Positions 9,214 to 17,294 of a DNA stretch of 39,092 bases are shown here, piece by piece. The position numbers and the translations under genes were made by a program. The stretch covers positions 1-39,092 of the forward strand of contig NZ_LSLK01000027.1 in the NCBI RefSeq assembly GCF_002257705.1. Direction: 5' to 3'. Below the pieces are notes generated by a model. That model was given only the letters and a program-made list of their open reading frames with translations. It made no database searches and was not told where the DNA came from. Positions within the stretch are counted from its first letter, which is position 1; each line of letters begins with the position of its first letter. The stretch is from Sporomusa silvacetica DSM 10669 (GTDB lineage Bacteria > Bacillota > Negativicutes > Sporomusales > Sporomusaceae).

Positions 9214-10419
9214 CTACTTTTTATCGTCCTGTTGATCTGTGTCCTCTGACTTTGCCGGGGTGTTACGCTGCTTGCTTTTTTTTGTTCCTAAGAAGTTAGC
9301 AAATTCGGTGGAAGTGAAATTTTTAAGTTTGGCACCAGCTTCTTTTAGACTCCCTGTGCTTAGCAGCAAAAAGGCTGCGCCGCCGACAAGTAAGAGTCCT
9401 AAAATCCAGCCCATCGATTTAGCCGCACCTGACGCGCCACCAGCTGCCGAACCTAAACCGGTATTACCAGCTGCATCCGTCGTTCCGGCAGCATTAGGGC
9501 CTGTTGGAGTGCTGGATTTTCCTAGCACAGTGGGTATAACATCAGAAAACAAAGCAACCCCTTTTTCGGCTGATTCACGATCATTGGTGTGAGCACCTAC
9601 TTCCAGCAGCATGGAACGCGGGTGCAAATCCTGATTGTAATCACCACCTTTGGCAAAGAATATTCCTTTTACCAATCCGGGATGCTGCTTGTCAGACGCT
9701 GCCTTTAGCTGGAGTGCATAGTCTTCAATTTGTTTACCTGTTGGTCCGTATTTACCGACAACAAGCTGGACTTTACTCACATCTTGCCCATCAATGGTGG
9801 TTTTATATACCTGCGGTGGTACTGCATCACGATGAATATCAAAAATAGCATCAGGCTGTTCTTTTTTTATTAAATCCAGTACCGTACGACGAGAACGCTC
9901 ATAAGCCATATCGTCATGCGGATCATGCTTTGCCTGTGAGTGGATGACAGTAACTCCTTTTTTCTCTAATGATGCGGTAAAGGCATCGCCAACTTTGTAA
10001 ATGCCGCCAGCTCCCAAGATGCTTTCTTCACCATCTGTAGGCACATAGGATTCGTCAGAGTGGGTATGGTAAACAGCAACTTTACCGCCACCTTCTGCTT
10101 CGGCAATGGCCGGCTTAAGATAGGCTTTTAAGCGACCAAGTATACTTGTATCCTCATTGTAATAGGCAGATAAGTTAACATCCCCGATAAATTTAGCATG
10201 AGCAATGTTTCCCTCAACGCGAGAAACTTCATAGCGCCGGTTATTTTCAGTAAGTACCTGATCGCCAGCTCGCATTTTCCAACCGGTCATATACACAGAA
10301 TTACCGGCTTCATCAACAACTGTCGAATAATTTCCATTGCTGCTTTCATTAGCGTAGCATATAGCATTTGCTGTAATAAATAGCAGCACCAGTAATGTAG
10401 TAAGAAGCTTATTTATCAC
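9214..10419 (-). CDS. spoIIP: Stage II sporulation protein P, peptidoglycan amidase/endopeptidase
   Basis: SpoIIP cuts septal peptidoglycan with SpoIID during engulfment. The catalytic domain shows the family signatures YHTHSDESY (H118, H120), FDIHRDA (H196) and LLEVGAHTN (E273, H277), which are the expected metal and catalytic residues. The N-terminus (residues 1-24) is a signal peptide or membrane anchor. Unlike the single N-terminal anchor known from Bacillus, there is a second hydrophobic segment at residues 337-354. It follows a G/A/S/T-rich linker and precedes a basic, probably cytoplasmic, tail. The GTG start at 10419 has an AGGAGGGG site and overlaps the DUF1614 stop by 11 nt, so coupling is likely. 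Confidence 0.94.
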   Translation of the reverse strand: MINKLLTTLLVLLFITANAICYANESSNGNYSTVVDEAGNSVYMTGWKMRAGDQVLTENNRRYEVSRVEGNIAHAKFIGDVNLSAYYNEDTSILGRLKAYLKPAIAEAEGGGKVAVYHTHSDESYVPTDGEESILGAGGIYKVGDAFTASLEKKGVTVIHSQAKHDPHDDMAYERSRRTVLDLIKKEQPDAIFDIHRDAVPPQVYKTTIDGQDVSKVQLVVGKYGPTGKQIEDYALQLKAASDKQHPGLVKGIFFAKGGDYNQDLHPRSMLLEVGAHTNDRESAEKGVALFSDVIPTVLGKSSTPTGPNAAGTTDAAGNTGLGSAAGGASGAAKSMGWILGLLLVGGAAFLLLSTGSLKEAGAKLKNFTSTEFANFLGTKKSKQRNTPAKSEDTDQQDDKK

Positions 10420-11176
10420 TGTTGTTCCCCTCCTTGTCAGAGGTAGTATCGCTATCTTCCATCTTCTTAGCCACTTGCGGATCAGCTATTTCTTTTTCTT
10501 TGGGATGTAACTCTTTACTAAATTCATATAATCCTTCAGGTCGATTGGGGCCGAGTACTGGACCGCCTTGGAGCTTCTCCCGCGTTTCGCCCACAAGTTC
10601 GGCAATCATTACAGCGACAATACCAGCGATAATGGTAACATCAAATGCTCCAGCCCCGCCAAGTGAAGTAGTGCCAGGAATGCCCAGACCTGTAAGTGTA
10701 ATAATATGGACAATATCACTGAGCACGACCCCTAGAACACCGCCGACAAATGCGCTGCGACGTGAACGACCAGCTATATAAGCGATAAAGCCAGCTGCTA
10801 ACCCATAGATCAGCTTGGGATCAAGAAACATGTTCTCTGGTTCATATGGTAGATAGCGAGAGCCTAACGATATGGTCGCGGCAACAAGCACTGCGGCTAT
10901 AATCGCCCGTACTCTTTCGGCTGTTTCATCTGCTTTGGTAATTAAGTAGATGCTGAGTATAGCGGGTAGTACTGCCCCGCCAACATTGATTGTAATCTCC
11001 ATCGGAGAACGCATAATGGGAATGTCAATGAAACTGCCGACAATGATACCGGCAATAAATAGTAATGCTTGTTTATCCGTCATGCGCATGCGATCTAAAA
11101 TTCGTTGAGCTAATCCAAAGTAAACCAGCACACTGACAACTAACAGTAAAATCATCCCAAGCGGCATATTCATCAT
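10409..11176 (-). CDS. DUF1614 family membrane protein
   Basis: The 255-residue protein has about seven hydrophobic helices (residues 3-21, 36-55, 66-80, 90-105, 120-135, 143-160, 178-193). A hydrophilic tail (200-255) is rich in E, K and D. The N-terminus and the motif GSFIDIPI match DUF1614 membrane proteins. Its function is unknown. It overlaps spoIIP by 11 nt, so the two are co-expressed. That suggests, as an inference only, a sporulation or envelope role. The ATG at 11176 has a GAGGTGAG site; a second ATG follows directly. Confidence 0.8.
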   Translation of the reverse strand: MMNMPLGMILLLVVSVLVYFGLAQRILDRMRMTDKQALLFIAGIIVGSFIDIPIMRSPMEITINVGGAVLPAILSIYLITKADETAERVRAIIAAVLVAATISLGSRYLPYEPENMFLDPKLIYGLAAGFIAYIAGRSRRSAFVGGVLGVVLSDIVHIITLTGLGIPGTTSLGGAGAFDVTIIAGIVAVMIAELVGETREKLQGGPVLGPNRPEGLYEFSKELHPKEKEIADPQVAKKMEDSDTTSDKEGNNSDK

Positions 11177-11240
11177 GTTATCTCACCTCATAGCCCTGTA
11201 ATGTTGATTTATCAAGGCTAGTTTGTGCTGTTACCGCTTA

Positions 11241-11280
11241 ATTAATGCAAAAAGCATGGCTTTAAGCCATGCTTTTTGCA
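11241..11280 (-). terminator. Terminator overlapping the fni stop codon
   Basis: A 15-bp perfect stem (11246-11260 with 11266-11280) has a 5-nt loop. On the minus strand the loop contains the fni TAA stop, so the last five sense codons form the 5' arm. The minus-strand tail is TTAATT, weak in U. The + strand reads TATTTTTTTC after the same stem, so the hairpin could work in that direction too. Confidence 0.8.
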
Positions 11281-12341
11281 TATTTTTTTCGCTCAGCAAA
11301 TTGGGCTGTAGTAATTCCCCGGGCTGAGAGCCATTCTTGACTGAAACCGGTAATTACCATTGGGACTGATCGTAGATCAGTGATAGTATGTGCACCGATC
11401 AGAAGCATGAAGCGTTTGATATCGATAATGAAATTTTCATACCAGCGGATAGCGCCGTCTAGTCCCTGGCGTGTAATTACTTTTAATACAGGACCAGCAA
11501 TGCCTACTGCCATACTGCCAAGAGCAAGCGCTTTTACGACGTCAAGTGGTGTCCGCACACCGCCTGATACAACCACGTTCATGCTTGGTGTGACTGCCGA
11601 CAGTACTTCTACGGCGGCAATAGCAGTGGGAATCCCCCAAGACATCATATCGGCATCTAAGGTTAGCTGCCCGCGAGCAGCCTCAATGGCTAGAAAGTTG
11701 GTGCCGCCGGTACCGCCTACATCAATGACTTTAACGCCAATACCGGCAAGTGCTTGCGCTTGTTCACGGGCAATACCGCAGCCCACTTCTTTAACAATAA
11801 CAGGTACGTTAATTTTTTTGACAATAGCTTCAATATGAGATAGATAGCCGCTAAAATTGCGGTCGCCTTCACTCATAATGATTTCCTGACCGGCATTAAG
11901 ATGAATCTGGATAGCCTGTGCGCCAATCATTTCAACAGCACAAAGAGCAGCCTCAGGGGAAGCATGAGCGCCCAGATTGGCAAATATCACGCCATTTGGA
12001 TTAAGCTTTCTTACCACTTTATATGACTCAGCTGCTGCCGGGTCTTCGATAGCGGAATATTGTGAACCTACCGCCATCGCTGCCCCTGTCAGTCGGGCAA
12101 ATTCTGCTAACTTACAGTTAATAGGCATGACATCGGCTGCGCCGCCGGTAATTGCATTAATAATAATGGGTTGTGACAGGGGGATGTCAGCGATAGCGGT
12201 GTTGATAGTAATATCCTGCCACGCCAAATCTGGAAGGCAGTTATGCACTAAATGAAAATCAGTAAATCCGGCAGCCGCCGGGCCATCATCTAAGAGCAGA
12301 GAATACTTCAAGTGTTCCAATTTGCGTGACTGCCGTATCAT
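11262..12341 (-). CDS. fni: Type 2 isopentenyl-diphosphate delta-isomerase (FMN)
   Basis: It interconverts isopentenyl and dimethylallyl diphosphate using FMN and NADPH. The 359-residue protein has the family's N-terminal RKLEHL and a TIM barrel with IINAITGGA. The substrate/metal region reads QIHLNAGQEIIMSEGDRNF (Q, N, E, D). VPVIVKEVGCG and GGTGGTNF form part of the flavin phosphate site, with SGGVRTPLD later. It lies 8 nt downstream of ispH, whose product is a mix of the two isomers, so the two form a terminal isoprenoid operon. The ATG at 12341 is the natural family start. Confidence 0.96.
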   Translation of the reverse strand: MIRQSRKLEHLKYSLLLDDGPAAAGFTDFHLVHNCLPDLAWQDITINTAIADIPLSQPIIINAITGGAADVMPINCKLAEFARLTGAAMAVGSQYSAIEDPAAAESYKVVRKLNPNGVIFANLGAHASPEAALCAVEMIGAQAIQIHLNAGQEIIMSEGDRNFSGYLSHIEAIVKKINVPVIVKEVGCGIAREQAQALAGIGVKVIDVGGTGGTNFLAIEAARGQLTLDADMMSWGIPTAIAAVEVLSAVTPSMNVVVSGGVRTPLDVVKALALGSMAVGIAGPVLKVITRQGLDGAIRWYENFIIDIKRFMLLIGAHTITDLRSVPMVITGFSQEWLSARGITTAQFAERKKYAKSMA

Positions 12342-12349
12342 GTGTTTTT

Positions 12350-14311
12350 TTAGTCCTCCCGCTTGAATAAATGACCAAATTTATCACCAAGTGTAACTCC
12401 CGATGAAGGAGCTTGGGTTGAGAGATAATCGCTGAATTCTGCTCGCTCCTTATCTTGTTCGGCTTGGACGATACTAAGAGCAATCCGCTTGTTTTCTTTG
12501 TCAATAGCAAGGATCTTAACCGCTACTTGTTGACCGGCACTGACTACTTCTTCAGGACTAGCTACTCGACGCTCAGCCATCTCGGAGATATGTACCAGTC
12601 CTTCAATCCCTTTTTTAAGCTCAACAAACGCACCAAATTTGGCAAGCTTGCTAACTGTGCCAGTCAGGACGGTTCCCACTGCCAAAGTTTCAACTGTAGC
12701 ATACCAGGGATCACGTTCTAAATCTTTTAAGCTGAGGGCAAGTTTTTTTGCTTCCGGGTCAACTTTGAGAACAACGACAGTTACCTCATCGCCAACATTG
12801 ACAACTTCTTGTGGGGTTTTTACTCGCTGCCACGACAAGTCGGAGATATGGATAAGCCCATCAATACCACCCACATCGACAAACGCGCCAAAGTTAGTCA
12901 GGCGGCTTACTTTGCCAGTAATGTTTTGTCCTACTGCCAGTGTGGCAAACAGTTCTTTTTCTTTTACTGCTCTTTCTTGCGCTAAAAGTTGCTTACGTGA
13001 TAAAACGGCTTTTTGTTTTTCCCTATCAATTTCAATCGGGATTACCTGAACAGTCTGCCCGACAAACGGCTGCAAGTCTTCGACAAATCTAAGGTCAACG
13101 TGGGAAGCTGGAATAAAGCCGCGTATGCCGAAAACACTGGAAACTAAGCCCCCTTTAACAACTTCGGTAATTTTAGTTTCTAGCGGCAGTTTGTCAGTAA
13201 GTGCTTGCTCTAATTTATCCCAGGCAGTGATTCTATCTGCTTGTATCTTGGACAGCTTGACCTGACCATCAGCACTGTCGGCGTCAAGCACCAACACCTC
13301 AATGACTTGTCCTACACTAACAATTTCAGTCGCCGTTTGTGGTGCTGGGTAGGCCAGTTCTGATAACGGAATAACTCCTTCCGCCTTATAGCCGATGTCA
13401 ACAAATACCTCATCATGCCGGACACCAACCACAGTGCCTTCTATAATACTACCATTCTCTACTTTAGTAATATCAGTCATATTTAGTGCTTCCATTTTTT
13501 CATATACCTCCTTAATTACCCAATCGGGTGTTGACGCTCCCGCTGTAATCCCGGCAGTTTGTACACCTGTAAACCACTCAGGCTGTAGTTCGTTAGCTGA
13601 TTCGATGTGATAAGCAGCTTTGCCGGTATCCTGGCAGACACTGGCCAAGCGAGCTGTGTTGGCACTATTTTTGCCGCCGACAACAATCATAATGTCTACT
13701 TTTTGTGCCAAATTGATGGCTGCTTGCTGCCTTAGATCAGTTGCTGTACAAATGGTGCGTTCAATTTTGAGTTCCTGGCATTTGGCTTGTAAAATCGTGA
13801 CAATAGCTTGAAATCTATCGGCCGCAAATGTAGTTTGGGCTACTACCCCCAGGCGGGAATAATATGGTAACGCTTCGGCCTCGGCAAGTGTTTCTACTAC
13901 TGAGGCCGCTTGGTTTGTCCAGGCAAGGATACTTTGAACTTCGGGATGGTGAGGTTCGCCAACAATAACTACCTTGTAGCCTGCTAGTAAGAGATTATGG
14001 GCCGCTTGTTGAGCCTTCTTTACATGCGGACAGGTGGCATCTACTACCTGCAATTGCTTACTTTCAGCCTGGTCATATATGTCGGGGCCAACGCCGTGTG
14101 ACCGGATAATGACTTTGCCTGCTATTATTTCTTCCAGTTTGTCAACCGTACTAATACCTAATTCGTTAAGGTGGCTTATCATCTGCGGATTATGGATAAT
14201 CGGACCTAAAGTATGTACCGGACAGTTTAAGTCAAGCGAGCTGATAGCCATATCGACAGCTCGTTTGACGCCATAACAAAAACCCCGGTGTTCAGCCAAG
14301 AAAATTTTCAC
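12350..14311 (-). CDS. ispH: IspH reductase fused to ribosomal protein S1 domains
   Basis: Residues 1-280 are 4-hydroxy-3-methylbut-2-enyl diphosphate reductase, the last MEP-pathway step. The three cluster cysteines lie in GFCYGVKRA (C12), DATCPHVKKA and RTICTATD. Residues 290-640 hold four S1 RNA-binding repeats; good examples are GQNITGKVSRLTNFGAFVDV and GTVLTGTVSKLAKFGAFVEL. This bifunctional fusion is known in Firmicutes. The 653-residue protein starts with a GTG at 14311 behind AGGAGG. A consensus sigma-A promoter lies about 40 nt upstream. The two halves join isoprenoid synthesis and translation in one polypeptide; whether they interact functionally is not known to me. Confidence 0.96.
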   Translation of the reverse strand: MKIFLAEHRGFCYGVKRAVDMAISSLDLNCPVHTLGPIIHNPQMISHLNELGISTVDKLEEIIAGKVIIRSHGVGPDIYDQAESKQLQVVDATCPHVKKAQQAAHNLLLAGYKVVIVGEPHHPEVQSILAWTNQAASVVETLAEAEALPYYSRLGVVAQTTFAADRFQAIVTILQAKCQELKIERTICTATDLRQQAAINLAQKVDIMIVVGGKNSANTARLASVCQDTGKAAYHIESANELQPEWFTGVQTAGITAGASTPDWVIKEVYEKMEALNMTDITKVENGSIIEGTVVGVRHDEVFVDIGYKAEGVIPLSELAYPAPQTATEIVSVGQVIEVLVLDADSADGQVKLSKIQADRITAWDKLEQALTDKLPLETKITEVVKGGLVSSVFGIRGFIPASHVDLRFVEDLQPFVGQTVQVIPIEIDREKQKAVLSRKQLLAQERAVKEKELFATLAVGQNITGKVSRLTNFGAFVDVGGIDGLIHISDLSWQRVKTPQEVVNVGDEVTVVVLKVDPEAKKLALSLKDLERDPWYATVETLAVGTVLTGTVSKLAKFGAFVELKKGIEGLVHISEMAERRVASPEEVVSAGQQVAVKILAIDKENKRIALSIVQAEQDKERAEFSDYLSTQAPSSGVTLGDKFGHLFKRED

Positions 14312-14354
14312 GTCTAGCCTCCTGCATGGCAGCCTTTGGTATAATCATCTTATT

Positions 14355-14383
14355 ATTATAACCCCTTTATCCTTGTGTTTCAA
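14355..14383 (-). promoter_or_regulatory. Sigma-A promoter of ispH-fni
   Basis: On the minus strand TTGAAA (14378-14383) and TATAAT (14355-14360) are exactly 17 nt apart. It drives the ispH-S1/fni pair. The -35 box overlaps the U-tract side of the cstA terminator. Confidence 0.85.
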
Positions 14384-14430
14384 ATAAAAACCACCACTAT
14401 TCAGCCAAAGCTAAAATAGTGGCGGTTTTA
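14381..14430 (-). terminator. Terminator of cstA
   Basis: On the minus strand TAAAACCGCCACTAT (14416-14430) pairs with ATAGTGGTGGTTTTT (14386-14400), allowing one G-U pair. The loop is 15 nt and a T-rich tail follows. It begins about 18 nt after the cstA stop. Confidence 0.85.
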
Positions 14431-14447
14431 TTTCCCTAATCTAATTA

Positions 14448-16307
14448 TTAGCTGGGAATGTTGGGCGGAGGATTGGAATTAACTGGGCAAGACTGAAATG
14501 CAATCTCGGTATTCATACCGACAGGCTTATCAGTTTTTAAGAGTTGCATCCACACTCTAATCGAGTCAGCTAAAGTAACAACTACTAGAATAATGAGGGC
14601 AATACTTATCGTACCGTTGGTAGTACCAAGTGCATCACCACGTTTAAAGAACATTTGGATGTTCATTACGCCAGCGAGAAGAACAGTTACTGCCAGGAAA
14701 ACAAGAGGCGTAAATGTTATTAAGGCATATGATTTTTTCGGAGCAATTTTTAAGATAATGGTTGTGCCAAGAGACAGAGCAATTACAGCCAAAAGCTGGT
14801 TGGCGACACCGAATAGCGGCCAGATAGAGGCAACATCACCACTATAGAGCAAATAACCCCAGAAGTATGATACGATAGCACTGGTAAAGAGAATGCCAGG
14901 CCACCAGTTAGCTTGTTTAAGTGGAGCATACAAATAAGTGCCAAGCATATCTTGGAGAATATAACGGGCTACACGGGTACCGGCATCGATTGTGGTCAGA
15001 ATGAAGAGCGCCTCAAACATAATGGCAAATTGATACCAGTAGCTCATAAGGTGTTTCATACCGCCGATATTTGAGAAGATATGGGCCATACCAACGGCCA
15101 GCGATACTGCGCCGCCAGGGCGATGGGCAACATCCATTTCTACTAGTCGAGACAATTCTTTAAGCTCAACAGTTGGAATTCCCAGTTTAGCAAACACAGC
15201 CGCGGGGCTGTTGATTGCAAAATAATCACCAGGCATAAGTACAACTGCCGAAATAATAGCCATTACAGCAACAAAGCCTTCTGTAATCATCCCGCCATAA
15301 GCAATCATGCGAGCCTGAGATTCTTGCTCAATCATCTTACAGGTAGTACCTGCACTAATTAGCGCATGGAAACCGGAAATGGCTCCACAGGCAATGGTGA
15401 TAAACAGATATGGCCACCATGGTCCGGGAATGATAGGTCCGCCGCCATCCATAAATCTAGTAGTAATAGGCATATTAATCGTAGGCTGTACAATGAGAAT
15501 ACCAAAGGCCAACGCAAAAATGGTACCAATTTTCATGTACGTGCTTAAGTAATCACGTGGAGCCAACAAGAGCCATACTGGCAGAACAGCTGCAAAGAAG
15601 CCATAAAGTGGTAGTGCAACTGATAACTGTGGTTTGGTAAGGTCAAAGATACTGGCAATACCAGCCCACGGCTGACCAGGGCTCAGCCAGTGACCGGTAA
15701 ATACTGCGCCCAGTACTAAGAGGAAACCAACAATTGAACCAGAACGAATGGCGCCTGGACGAATTTTAAACATATAAAGACCAACAAAAATAGCAATCGG
15801 GATGGTCATCGATAATGTGTATAAGCCCCAAGGATTTTTAAATAGAGCATTTACAACAACGATAGCCAAGCCGGCAAGAGCAACGATAATAATAAAGAAA
15901 GTGGCAAGTGAGGTTGTTATACCGCTCAACGGGCTAACCTCACGCCGGGCAATAACGGCCAGTGATTGACCATTGTGGCGTATTGCAGCAAACAAGATAA
16001 TAAAATCGTGAACTGCGCCTGCAAATACGGAACCTAGCAAAATCCACATAAAACCAGGACCCCAACCATACTGGGCAGCAAGTACCGGACCAACAAGCGG
16101 ACCCGCACCAGCAATGGCAGCAAAGTGATGACCAAATAATACCCATTTGTTGGTGGGAACAAACTCACGGCCATCATTGCAACGATAGGCAGGAGTTATG
16201 TTGGCATCATTTAATGCCAGAACTTTTGCGGAAATAAAGGCTGAATAATACCGATATGCCAGAACATAAACACAGACGGCAATTACCAAAAGATTCACTG
16301 AATTCAT
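14448..16307 (-). CDS. cstA: CstA-family carbon starvation/pyruvate transporter
   Basis: CstA-family proteins are multi-helix inner-membrane transporters; the characterised E. coli members take up pyruvate or peptides. The 619-residue protein has about 16 hydrophobic segments. Signature stretches are GHHFAAIAGAGPLVGPVLAA (about residues 59-78) and a C-terminal domain with LFGVANQLLAVIALSLGTT. The ATG at 16307 has an AGGAGG site. It stands alone between terminators, next to a LytS/LytTR pair. The E. coli pyruvate sensors BtsSR and YpdAB of the same families control such transporters, so regulation by the neighbouring pair is a reasonable inference. Confidence 0.95.
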   Translation of the reverse strand: MNSVNLLVIAVCVYVLAYRYYSAFISAKVLALNDANITPAYRCNDGREFVPTNKWVLFGHHFAAIAGAGPLVGPVLAAQYGWGPGFMWILLGSVFAGAVHDFIILFAAIRHNGQSLAVIARREVSPLSGITTSLATFFIIIVALAGLAIVVVNALFKNPWGLYTLSMTIPIAIFVGLYMFKIRPGAIRSGSIVGFLLVLGAVFTGHWLSPGQPWAGIASIFDLTKPQLSVALPLYGFFAAVLPVWLLLAPRDYLSTYMKIGTIFALAFGILIVQPTINMPITTRFMDGGGPIIPGPWWPYLFITIACGAISGFHALISAGTTCKMIEQESQARMIAYGGMITEGFVAVMAIISAVVLMPGDYFAINSPAAVFAKLGIPTVELKELSRLVEMDVAHRPGGAVSLAVGMAHIFSNIGGMKHLMSYWYQFAIMFEALFILTTIDAGTRVARYILQDMLGTYLYAPLKQANWWPGILFTSAIVSYFWGYLLYSGDVASIWPLFGVANQLLAVIALSLGTTIILKIAPKKSYALITFTPLVFLAVTVLLAGVMNIQMFFKRGDALGTTNGTISIALIILVVVTLADSIRVWMQLLKTDKPVGMNTEIAFQSCPVNSNPPPNIPS

Positions 16308-16417
16308 TAAATAAGTCCTCCTTTCAAAATAAGAAGTAGAAGCATAAAGAAGAGCCTACGTAGTGACTACCAGCCTCCTTTCATTAAATTATCTTTCTTA
16401 TATTAAAATAATACAGT

Positions 16418-16439
16418 ATATTGTGTCAGCTAACAATAT
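16418..16439. promoter_or_regulatory. Inverted repeat upstream of cstA
   Basis: The arms ATATTGT (16418-16424) and ACAATAT (16433-16439) are perfect complements 8 nt apart, about 110 nt before the cstA ATG. On the minus strand TATACT, a possible -10, overlaps the downstream edge. The minus strand also has GTCATTTCA (16448-16456) just upstream, close to the GGCATTTCAT box I recall for YpdB. The site could be an operator for the LytTR regulator or another factor. It is too short (16 nt between TTGT ends) for a standard Rex site. Confidence 0.35.
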
Positions 16440-16454
16440 GTATGTGGTGAAATG

Positions 16455-16490
16455 ACAAAAAACCAGGATGAAATACATTATCATCCTGGT
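16455..16490 (-). terminator. Terminator of the LytTR regulator gene
   Basis: On the minus strand ACCAGGATGA (16481-16490) pairs with TCATCCTGGT (16462-16471) around a 9-nt loop. TTTTTGTC follows. It ends the long aroF-to-regulator transcript. Confidence 0.88.
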
Positions 16491-16526
16491 CAATGGCAGA
16501 ATTTATTTACATAGTTACATAACTTT

Positions 16527-17294
16527 TCATAAACCAAACATTTTTTTTAGCTTTGAGACTTGCTGGCGACTTACGGGGATTTCTTCGGCTAATCCCTCTA
16601 CTATTAGATTATAAGTACCGTTAAACCATGGGATTATCTCGCGGATTTTTTCAATATTAACAAGATAGGCCCGATGTGTACGAAAAAACAAGCGTGCATC
16701 GAGGCGAGACTGCAAATCCTGGAGAGGCATATTGGAGTAGTAGCATTTACTAACCGTATGTATGGATAATTGTCCTTCGGTACAATACACGGCAATAATG
16801 TCTTTTGTGTCAATTACAGAGGCTTTACCATTATGCTCTATCGCTAGTTTCTGTAAGCTATAGAGCGCAGGCAAGTCGTTATTTTGCTTATTGGAACTTA
16901 CTGGCATCGATTCATAGAGTAGTGTACGAACCTTGTCAATACATTTTGCCACCCGTTTTTCAGAGAAGGGCTTTAGTAAATAATCGACGACGTTAAGTTC
17001 AAAAGCTTTTACGGCAAATTCTTCATGGGCAGTGGCAAAAACAACCAGCGGTACTACATTGGTTAAATTCAACTTTTCAGCAGTTTGTAATCCATTTAAA
17101 CCTGCCATTTCAATATCCATGAATGCTAAATGGGGATTAAGTGCAGGTATAGCAGTAAGAGCTGCTTCACCGCTTGAAAATTCCCCAACAATAATAACTT
17201 CGGGAAATTGCTCTAATAGGTATTTTAACTCACTGCGCGCTGGCGCTTCGTCATCTATAATCATAACCCTAATTGTAAGGTATTGTTCAGCCAT
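16527..17294 (-). CDS. LytTR-family response regulator
   Basis: The 255-residue protein has a CheY-like receiver (acid pair DDE at residues 14-16, phospho-acceptor D60 in FMDIEMAGLNG, and a lysine in LLKPF). A LytTR DNA-binding domain covers about residues 150-255 (ARLFFRTHRAYLVNIEKIRE). LytTR regulators bind pairs of direct repeats upstream of their targets. The ATG at 17294 overlaps the kinase stop (ATGGCTGA) and has an AGAGGTGG site, so I prefer it over a longer frame beginning at 17315. It probably acts with the upstream LytS kinase; the divergent-side neighbour cstA is the obvious candidate target. Confidence 0.93.
   Translation of the reverse strand: MAEQYLTIRVMIIDDEAPARSELKYLLEQFPEVIIVGEFSSGEAALTAIPALNPHLAFMDIEMAGLNGLQTAEKLNLTNVVPLVVFATAHEEFAVKAFELNVVDYLLKPFSEKRVAKCIDKVRTLLYESMPVSSNKQNNDLPALYSLQKLAIEHNGKASVIDTKDIIAVYCTEGQLSIHTVSKCYYSNMPLQDLQSRLDARLFFRTHRAYLVNIEKIREIIPWFNGTYNLIVEGLAEEIPVSRQQVSKLKKMFGL

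Noticed and set aside
16421..16436. Rex (NADH-sensing) site upstream of cstA
   Set aside because: TTGT and ACAA ends are present, but the site is two bases too short and lacks the TTAA/TGAA inner bases of Rex operators.
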